Source of the DNA: Perkinsus marinus ATCC 50983
Lineage: Eukaryota; Perkinsozoa; Perkinsida; Perkinsidae
Reading direction: 5' to 3'
Assembly (NCBI RefSeq): GCF_000006405.1
Contig: NW_003216498.1
Coordinates: 155,377-219,376 of the forward strand
Length of the DNA: 64,000 nt
A model generated the notes under the pieces. It saw only the letters and a list, made by a program, of their open reading frames with translations. It had not been told where the DNA came from and did no database searches. Position numbers and translations under genes: made by a program. Below, piece after piece: positions 55,796 to 64,000 of this stretch. The first letter of the stretch is position 1. Every line of letters begins with the position of its first letter.

Positions 55796-57525
55796 TTCAT
55801 CTAGCCCCAAGGAGATGCGTGGAGAAATCGCATAGTGTCACATGGTTTTCGATATCAACCCTCCTGATCATGGACGTGACCGTGTCCATGGCCAATGCCT
55901 CCCATACGACGCTCGTTTGATACGAGGCTTGTGAGGACGGTACAGTGGGAGGATACCACCGATAGGACGTTGGGAATCTCATAGCTCTCAGTCTGGTGTC
56001 ATATTGTCAATAGCTTACCCGTATTGTTATCAAAGATTCCATATGAAAATTGAAGTGAAAATTCTCTACTGTGGTCGACGAAAATGGGAATTTCTAATAC
56101 AACTTCGATGCCTAATGACGGAGTTGATACGCGAAAAGCCTGTTGTTTACGACACGACGCGCTCCAAAACGATCAAGTGTACCACTTAAACATATACCGC
56201 AACAACGGCACTTTCGCGTTGTGCGTGCGCGCGTGCAGAATTATTCTGACCTAACTACGAAGCGCAGGAAGCCACCAGGTAGATCAAACGACTCCTCTAT
56301 ATGCCGAGGTTCGCGCAAAAATCGAAAAACTCGGTTTCTCGAACAGCTCAAAGAGATATGCACGAAGACATTTTTTGATGGAAAATGTCCAACCCAGGGA
56401 TCGAACCGGGGACATATGCCAAGGATACTGATTGAATCAACAAACGCGGACCGAGTGAGCTCCACCCCTTCGTTACGAAGACCTACTATACCCCAATCCC
56501 CGAAATTCACCTTTATGCCTTGTAAAAATGCCATCCATCACAGTCTTCACTTCCGGGCTCCATACAATGTTATCACCCATCTCTGCTTGTAGTCTGAGGC
56601 AGAAGGTAATCACGTGGCATTTGACCCTAGTCAACCTCACTTGCTTATATCGTAAAAATCTTGTAGGTAATTATCAACAACGTGTTTAACCGACGGCTGG
56701 CAGCCAAACCCAAACGGATAGCATTGTAGCTCGTAACCACATATAGCCACACCTACGAACATCAACTTCATCGAGTTATCCCAAGTAAAGACGACGACCT
56801 CGTTTCAAATTATGCAGCAGATGAGCTGTTCTCTCATGTTTGCTGAGATGCTCCAGTGCTAGCAGACTCTCCAACGTATACCTGGGCAGAGGTACCTGAA
56901 CAAGAGACATGCTCGTCTAGAGAAATGAGACGACTTCGTCACTCTGATGACATCATTAGTGATGACTGCCGTTAAAGCAGCGACCACTACCGAGAAATTT
57001 TCACTCGAACTTCCTAACATGGTCTAATCGCGCAGTACGAATAATCTAAACATTTCCACCCATTGTGATCAACCATATCAGCGATACGCAATGTGCCTTT
57101 CGTGTCACCACCTGCGCTTCTTGCGCTATCAACTCTAACACGCAAGGTTTAGATATAACACAGTACGGTCCAGTAGCTTGCTGTAGTCCCGATACAATAG
57201 GAGACCTCAACGCTGGTGTCGCTGCAGCTGCATTAGACGTCCGAGATGCAGCCACCTCCAGGGTGGGTTGGAAAATAGTATGATTTAGCATGAACAGTGA
57301 CTACGAACAAATAGTTGAATCCCAGACGACCGCATGCGCCACCAGAACTCGTCGTTCATGACATTTGATAACTTTCCCGAATTCTTCGGGGGCCGACATA
57401 CTAATCAGCGACTACAACCCAATTACTCTGGTCAAAACACCGAAACCCGTTCCACAGAGATGATTATCCGCCATAGTTGACTAGCCTGCACCGAGCGGAG
57501 ACTTCACAAAGGAGGCAGTCAATGC
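55796..57525. other. Spacer with a tRNA-like repeat
   Basis: About 1.7 kb in which no protein gene could be supported. It contains the tRNA-like element at 56391-56470. Confidence 0.4.
56391..56470 (-). repeat. tRNA-like sequence (possible SINE)
   Basis: Minus-strand B box GGTTCGATCCC with flanking CCCCGG/CCTGGG partly paired, then GTTGGACATTTTC. The 3' flank resembles that of the copy at 63111-63180. Confidence 0.5.
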
Positions 57526-58794
57526 TTAATATTCAGCGCTTACTATAGTCCTGAGCTCGCGTGCTCTAGGACGAAAATGTCCAGGAAGAGACTTCTTCAC
57601 AAGCACCTGAAAGGAATTACTCCACCACCAGTCGATGAGATGAAGAGTATTACCCAGCAGAAGTAACAATAGAAGGCGAAAAGAGCAGCATAGCAGCAAA
57701 CATAAGGCCTCGCCCATTGGGGTGGCAACGACCACGACCCCGAAGGGCTCTCGAGACAGCACAAATGCACAATTATTAGACTGACATCGTAGAGAGGGAA
57801 AAGCACTCGGCATGGGAGATACCTACCGTGAACTAATCAAAATGAGCCAGTCTGATACACGTCCACAACCATTCAAAAGCAATAGGATGAAAGAATGAGA
57901 TATTAGAAGTCCTCTGTTCCCTAAATAATATGGTCAACCTCCGAACTGACAAGATTTGCAAGCTACAAACTCAATATCCGCCCTAGAAAATAGCAGCAGG
58001 CGCTGGTGAATCTTATTACACGGCGAGCATCCATCTGGAATCCACACCTCCTTTACTGGACTTTCCGAACAAACCAGCGATCGAATGCCTCGATACCAAT
58101 TTGCAGGCAGCCAGCCACAGGCCCGAGAACTCCATGCAGACCGCCAAGTGGAGTACCAAGTTGTAGTCTGACATGGCGAATGCCGACATCGTGATTGCCA
58201 AGATCGAACATATGTGATGGATAAAGGCATAGGGTGATACACCTGACACATCAGAAGCAACCTCAGGGCACCGAATAGCAAGACGCTTGAGAGACAAGTG
58301 AGCGAAAGTCTTCGCATTACGTTTGTTGGTATGGATCGTGTCGAATATCTCATAGCCTATCTCCAACGAGAAAGCCTGAACCGCCCACCAGTCCCTCCAT
58401 TCACGTGTTGACGACTGATAGGATACTAGGCAGAGTACAAGGACGACCGAGCTGTGAAGGGCCTGACCAAGCTCGATTCCAGCAGGGAACGAATGAATAC
58501 CCAAGAGCGAGCCCACCAGCAGAATAAGGTCTGCCGAAGGACGCGAGTATCTGCTCGACTCCGCCGGCAGTTTCCTCAATGCTGCGGGCAAGAAACTTGA
58601 TCTCAACAGTGTCCAACCAAGCACCTAGATGAGAGATACCCTCATAACTTGACACATTCGCTTCTTACCGCCTCCACCACAGTCATCTCCACGATACTAA
58701 TCACCATCTCCTCCCATGCTACCGGCCCAAATATCATATCAGGGGGGGCATGTTTGGCCGGCCATGCTGGTACGAGGAGCCAAGGGACGGACAT
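57526..58794 (-). CDS. TLC-like multi-pass membrane protein, copy 1
   Basis: Starts at ATG 58794 (MSVPWLLVPAWPAKHAPPDM). After a 44-nt intron the frame continues LGWTLLRSSFLPAALRKL, then hydrophobic helices (ADLILLVGSLLG, HSSVVLVLCLVSY), SLEIGYEIFDTIHTNK, YAFIHHICSILAITMSAF and DYNLVLHLAVCMEFSGLWLA. The His-His pair in a helix followed by a small-residue/acidic helix is typical of TRAM-LAG1-CLN8 (TLC) domain proteins, which include ceramide synthase relatives and lipid-handling TLCD proteins. C-terminal exons (57597-57806) read RPYVCCYAALFAFYCYFCWV and end in a basic tail with VKKSLPGHF. Location is probably ER or plasma membrane. Function is inferred only from fold-level likeness. Confidence 0.55.
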
Positions 58795-59421
58795 GCTACC
58801 ATTCACATCCCGATAAGGTCGACACAAATTGTGTCACAATCCAATCGAACCTGAACAACAAACGTATCTTTCCCGTAGCGAGAATCTTGCACTACCTGAC
58901 ACGGCTCGGGCGATAACGCATGCACCAATCCAGTCAGTTGCCAAAAGCCCACCGACTACTATACCATTAGTAGCACATGAGTAACTCTAATAGAGAAGTA
59001 CGTTCCGACATAACGTCCGAGAGTATCCAAAACGGTTACAGTTCATGGAAAGATACCTTGGGGCGATCGCTAAACCATTATTCGAGCAGAGTCTGTGAGT
59101 GCCCAGCAGGTTGAAGTAGTTCGCTGTCATACGTTGATCATCTGGGCTGATCTCTTACGTTACACTCCATTTGCAAGCAAGCAGAGACCAAGTAAAGTGA
59201 ACCTCTATTATCAAGCACTGTATTCTCCACCAAACCACTACTAAAGTTGACTCGATTGAACTTCGGTTCAGTCAGTTGGCATCCGGGGCGTTGCTCAAGT
59301 GATAAACGCGACTGCGTTACCTTCACAATGCACGAGTCGGATCAATGGATTTGCCGCTTCTGTTAGCAGAGCCACCCAAAAACTACAACTCGACTCTCTC
59401 GAAATGTCAATCGAAAAATGA
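58795..59421. other. Spacer between the two TLC-like genes
   Basis: Contains the 3' flank of copy 2 and the promoter of copy 1. No other feature seen. Confidence 0.45.
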
Positions 59422-60857
59422 TCACACTGCTCGTCCTCCCATAACGGGCTGTATTATAGTATAGTCTTCCGTCTCATCGACAGGGTCATAGCCGCTTACT
59501 AACCTGTCTGTCAGAGGAACCTCATGAATACCACTCTCTCGGATACTCGTCACTCTGGCGAACCGACTCGGGAAGGACTTCTTAACAATAATCTGACCGG
59601 ACGAATACCAACCACCAACCAACGCATGCTACTACTACTACCCAACAGAAGTAACAGTTGAAGGCCATGAGCACAGCCATGGACCAGACATAGGGCCGAG
59701 TCCAATCCGGTGGTAATGTCCATGTGCCAAACGGACTTTCTAGGTAGCATAGCTGATACACGATGAACACTATGTCGTACATAGGGAGGAGCACTCTACA
59801 AGGTAGGTACCTGCCGAAGACCAATCTCAGCCGATTTAGTGACCAGACCGACAGAGTATTACACGAGGAGCATCCACCTATAATGAAGAGCTCCCTTTGT
59901 TACAGCCCCAGTCGAGTCATTCTTCGAATGCCTCGACACCAGTTTACATATCGCCAACCACGCACCCGATGCATCCATGCACACAGCCAAGTGGAGTAGC
60001 AGATTAACATCGGCCTTGGTGAAAGCTGATGTTATTATACCCACTGGTGAGCATATGTGATGAATCAAAGCATCTGGGGACAGACCTGAAACCAATGCCT
60101 AGTTGTAAGCCTTGCCCATCGTGCTACGACTCGAAGGGAATGTCCGATTCACTATCCCACTAGAATTCGTATAGTCCCAATTTCACCGTCTCTAGGAAGG
60201 TTACCCAGAAGCAACCGGGGGCCCTCTCCTACGTCTGTTGGTGTGCACCGTGTCGAATATCTCATACCCAATCTCAAAGGCAAAGGCATGCAGAGCCCAC
60301 CAGTTCCGCCCTACCCGAGTTGATGACAAATATGATATCAAACATAGTAGGACGACTATCGAGTTGTGAATAGCCTGATCGATCGGCAAGCTCTACCCAG
60401 GGACCGATCTAGGATAACGTATTCCCAGGGCTGATAGCAATGGGAAAAATGTTCACAATGTGATGACATTTACATGGGAAACTGATGGAAAGGCATGCCC
60501 CTGGTCATGTCGAAAATTCATAATGAGTTCCTCCGGAAACGTATCACGGGGTTTTCGGATGTCCCCAAGCCTACCACGAAAAGTAGCTCTGCCGACGTGC
60601 GGGAATACTTGTGAGATTTCTCATGGGACTTCTTCCATGCATCGGGCAACATACTCGACCGTAACACCACTACTCCGAGTAGCTGACACGCATGTACATC
60701 ATTATAGTTCTTGAGGGGCCTCCCTTCCTACTGATGCCACCACAGTCATCTCCACGATACTAATCATCATCTCCTCCCACGCTACCGGCCCGAATATCAT
60801 ATCAGGAGGGGCATGCTTGGCCGGCCATGCTGGTACGAGGAGCCAAGGGACGGACAT
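59422..60857 (-). CDS. TLC-like multi-pass membrane protein, copy 2
   Basis: Paralogue of the gene at 57526-58794, with the same order of segments: MSVPWLLVPAWPAKHAPPDM at the start (ATG 60857), LGVVVLRSSMLPDAWKKS, SIVVLLCLISYLSSTR, AFEIGYEIFDTVHTNR, DALIHHICSPVGIITSAF, VNLLLHLAVCMDASGAWLA, RPYVWSMAVLMAFNCYFCWV and a tail with VKKSFPSRF. The first exon is almost identical to copy 1 at both DNA and protein level, while later exons differ at many positions. Upstream in-frame sequence includes part of a fold-back insertion (60919-61065), so the true 5' end of the transcript may be altered. Confidence 0.55.
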
Positions 60858-60918
60858 GCTACCATTCACGTCACCAACAACAACTGTATTATCGCTGATG
60901 TCCTTCTCACAGTGTGAT

Positions 60919-61065
60919 ATACAAAATCCAAGGAAGAATGACAAAATCCAAGGAAGACGAGTCAAAGGGTAAACCCGAAACCCGACAAGGCAACCAGAAA
61001 CCCGAACTGCTGAGAGCGAACGACAAATCTCCTTGGATTTTGTCGTTCTTCCTTGGATTTTGTAT
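60919..61065. mobile_element. Fold-back element with 34-bp arms and 12-bp flanking repeat
   Basis: Arms 60921-60954 and 61030-61063 are inverted with one mismatch in 34; each arm is itself a double copy of ACAAAATCCAAGGA. The direct repeat GTCCTTCTCACA occurs on both sides (near 60899 and 61071), so the piece looks like an insertion of about 160 bp with a target duplication. It contains no coding sequence. Confidence 0.75.
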
Positions 61066-61475
61066 TTTACGTCCTTCTCACACTAGTAGTCCTTCTCACG
61101 TTCCTCTACGGCTCTGCTCCGAATCTTCGACATTTTTCGTGCAATACATGCAATTAGGTCATTTTTAAACGCCTATTAATCTGTTCCTCCTCCCCACATG
61201 CGCGCAATTCCAAAGGAGTTGATACGCGATGAGGAAGATGGAGTTACCGAGTAGTGGCAGCAGCCCAGCTGGATGGATAGAGGCTCCCAAAGTTTACAAG
61301 AATTTCGGAGTTGAATCGAAGCGGGCCTGTTTCGTATCATACCAAGAGTAACCTAAGATATGTTTCCTCTCAGTTATATTTGTAGTATAGCTACCACTAC
61401 TCCCTCGAGGGTCTCCAGCATCACTCGCTGTACTACTTACAAGGCATCTCGTATCGTACGCATAACAACTACACT
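61066..61475. promoter_or_regulatory. Divergent region upstream of the PUF gene
   Basis: 410 bp between the fold-back element and the PUF start. It must contain the PUF promoter; no specific element was identified. Confidence 0.4.
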
Positions 61476-64000
61476 ATGACTGACAATAACAACAACAACA
61501 GTCAAAAACCCGAAGCCTTCACCGAGTCAGCAGCAGCAGCCCCTCCGGGCTTTCCTCCAGCTGTTGGGCCCGAGGAGCAGTCAAGACTGGTCGTCCCTGG
61601 TATACTGCCTCTCTCATTATTATCATAACCATCCTCAATAGGTATTCGCCAGGTCGGGCCAGGAGGGGAGGGGACCACCAACAACGACAGTGCCCCCGAG
61701 CCTTGGGATGTGAGCCCAGCTGGGGAGTATACAGTCCAGCAGAGGAAGTAGGCCAACAACAACCACCCCTATCACTACCCCTGCACTCTTCAGGCTGCGA
61801 GAGCTCATACCTAAGACCCCTAGTCCTAGCTACTCCTACGACGTGAACTTCGGCCAGGCTCAAGCAGTTAAGGATGGTCAGCAGCCAGCCCCCATAATGC
61901 CGAGGTTCTTCCCGTTCATGGCTCCTCCTGCTCAAGCGTCGGACGGTGGGGCCACTCAAGGCAACCAAGGCCTCCTAGGCACTACTGGGATGTATCCTAG
62001 TGTTACTCGACAATCGTATGTCATGTCGTCCTACGTGAGGTACTTCTCCCAGCCTGGGTATCAACAACAACAAGGAGGAGGAGCCGCTGCTGCTACTACT
62101 GCCGCGCCCTCCAGCGCAGTATGGAATCCCCCGATTAAGACTACCCCTCAGGTCCCCGGGCCAGACCAGCAAGTCCGCGTGGTAAGTCCCATAATTCACT
62201 AAATGGTTATATTCTCTCCCATAAGGTCCCCGTCCCTGGTACCACTCCTCCTCAACAAACTGCTCAGCCGACTGCTGGTCTTGGGGCTCCTCAGGTGTTC
62301 ATGCAGCAACAACAACAACAGCAAGCCGGGCAACGAGGGTAGATCTCCGCTCGAGCGGTTCGTAGCCTAGTGAGTAGTAGCAGGTACAGACAAGGCAGCT
62401 GGGATGGGCAGCAGGAGCGTCGAGGGCCTCGTCAACAGTCTAAGGTAGGTGCTCTCTTTGCTGTGGTAAGGGGAGGTAGTTGTTGTTTCGAAGCCTCAGA
62501 GGTCTTCTCGTATGTCCCGTGGTGATAGCATGCAAGCTTCGGAAGTAGGCAGCACGCGTGCGCAGAGTAAGATCATTGCATCCACCTGAGGTTCATCTAC
62601 ATAGAGCTGTTGTAGATATACTAGGACAGCTGAGAGCCCGTGGGGGACAGCTCCCCCCTGGGATGAAACTCGGTGATGTCGCTGCTGATGCAGTTGAACT
62701 GGCGATGGACCAGTACGGCTCAAGGTGCGTCCATCATCCCATCGTCCTACCCCCTAGGGCCTGAGCTGTTGTATAGGTTCTTACAAAATGCTCTGGAGAC
62801 CGCGACACCATCGGAGCGCCATGATGTATTTCTTGCCGTTCTCAGCAGTGCTCAGCAGCTGACTACTGATCCCTTCGGCAACTATGTCATTCAGAAGCTC
62901 TTTGATCACTTGCCCGAGGAACACATTGTAACACCCAAGATTGACAAAAACATAACAACAGTACCCGTGATTGCGATTAGGTTATTCTATCTGAGCAGCT
63001 CTTGGGGGACATACTTCGCCTGTCTTTCCACATGTACGGCTGTCGGGTTGTCCAGAAGGTGTTGGAAAATGTCAACGCTGAGCAGCAGGTGGGTCATTGA
63101 GAATGTTTGAACTGGGGATCGAACCCACGGCCATTCGCTGGGGAACACATGCCCCTCCCCGAGATAGTAGTTGTTCCATGGATTTTCTTAGGTCTTGATA
63201 GTCAACGAATTGAAGGGACATGTTGTCGACTGCGTTGAGGACCAAAACGGCAACCACGTGATACAAAAATGTATCGAAACTCTACCTACCCAGACTTTGG
63301 GGTTCATCGTAATATTGCCTCCTCCGACACTCCCAGCATGATCTTAATTATTTTCAGGTTGATGAATTCCGAGGTAACGTTACCCGCATGTCGCTGCACT
63401 GCTATGGTTGCCGTGTGGTAAGTCATCAGATCTGCCCCTCAGGGCCACCAGCAGTGTAACGTAGGTCCAACGTTTGATCGAACGACTTCCCGAGGAAATG
63501 TCGGAGCCTTTGATGCAGGAAGTAGTTGAGAACCTCTGGATGCTCTCTCAGGATCAGTAAGCATCAGTGTAGAGAAATGGAGATGAATGATAACATGCTC
63601 CCAGGTACGGCAACTATGTCGTGCAACATGTAGTTGAGCATGGCCCTAATAATTTCAAGAATGCCGTTGTGAAGGCGGTGGCGGCGAATATCGAACAGTA
63701 TGGCTGTCACAAATTTGCCAGTAATGTGGTGGAGAAAGTAATCACGGGATGAAGGAACTCACGCGCGGATTATGAGGAGTTTATCTTTAGGCATTGCTGA
63801 GTGGTAGCCGTCAAAACCAAGATGAGATTATAGGAGCAGTCATTGGCTCAGCTGGACCCGATGCTCCGCTGCATTCAATGACTGTGGACAAGTTCGCCAA
63901 CTATGTTGTGCAGAGGTAGTAGTCGGTGGAACCTATTGCAGCCTTGGAATGATGATCATCTTGACAGATGCTTAGAATTATCCCAGGGGACCAACAGGGA
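61476..64000 (+). CDS. PUF (Pumilio) family RNA-binding protein, 3' end beyond the window
   Basis: Binds UGUA-type motifs in mRNA 3' UTRs to repress translation. ATG 61476 opens a low-complexity N-terminal half ([18 protein letters not shown], Gln/Pro/Ala-rich with QQQQQQQ). PUF repeats are then spread over short exons: [108 protein letters not shown] and [18 protein letters not shown]. An earlier MDQYGSR segment is probably repeat 1. The alternating NYVIQ / CRVVQ base-recognition residues are the canonical PUF code, so RNA binding should be intact. Introns are 33-60 nt, except one of about 105 nt that holds a tRNA-like repeat. Confidence 0.88.
63111..63180 (-). repeat. tRNA-like sequence inside a PUF intron
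   Basis: Minus-strand GGTTCGATCCC (B box) with CGTGG/CCCAG-type flanks and following GTTCAAACATTCTC. It makes up most of an intron of about 105 nt (63089-63190) between two PUF repeats. The 3' words resemble the copy at 56391-56470. Confidence 0.5.

Overview
This window looks like nuclear DNA of an alveolate protist, most probably a Perkinsus species. The evidence is indirect: very short GT-AG introns (about 30-60 nt, typically 40-50) in nearly every gene, dense genes on both strands, a cytosolic HSP90 ending MEEVD, and polypyrimidine-AG stretches just before some start codons, as trans-spliced genes have. The genus is an inference; no rRNA or spliced-leader gene was found. One 100-N scaffold gap lies at 39177-39276.

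Layout. 1-8 kb: an edge-truncated ORF (-), a dually acylated small protein (+), ribosome-biogenesis factor NIP7 (+, five exons), an amino-acid permease of the AAAP family (+) and a 650-aa unknown protein (-). 8-16 kb: two tandem USP48-like ubiquitin hydrolases (-) with very different intron numbers. 17-22.5 kb: a small Ser/Thr kinase (-) and HSP90 (-). 22.9-28.4 kb (+): a coiled-coil protein with a 22-residue repeat, a SHIPPO/ODF3-like STPGP-repeat protein, and a secreted C45/acyltransferase-like Ntn-hydrolase in eleven exons. 29-34 kb: a ULK4/RUNKEL (FUSED-type) kinase (+). 34.3-35.8 kb: a decayed hAT transposase (-). 36-40.8 kb: mostly non-coding, with palindrome-rich DNA, a gapped unknown gene and an assembly duplication. 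40.9-43.5 kb: a ten-exon PKA catalytic subunit (-). 44-48.5 kb: poorly resolved. 48.6-53.2 kb (-): a Josephin-type deubiquitinase with UBA-like repeats, and two unknown genes. 54.7-55.8 kb: a membrane protein (-). 57.5-60.9 kb: tandem TLC-like multi-pass membrane proteins (-). 61.5-64 kb: a PUF (Pumilio) RNA-binding protein (+), cut by the window end.

Two short inverted-repeat transposon families recur. MITE-A (about 140-177 bp, ends CAGTGT..GGAATATATG, 8-bp target duplication) is hAT-like; MITE-B (about 105-126 bp, ends GGAGTTTCACC) is of unknown superfamily. Most copies sit inside introns, where they enlarge 40-50-nt introns without touching exons. Several apparent stops and frameshifts disappear once short introns are recognised; USP-A keeps one frameshift in a homopolymer tract.

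Functionally the window has an excess of ubiquitin-removal genes (two USP48-like enzymes and one Josephin enzyme). I see no operon-like logic, CRISPR array or viral genome.
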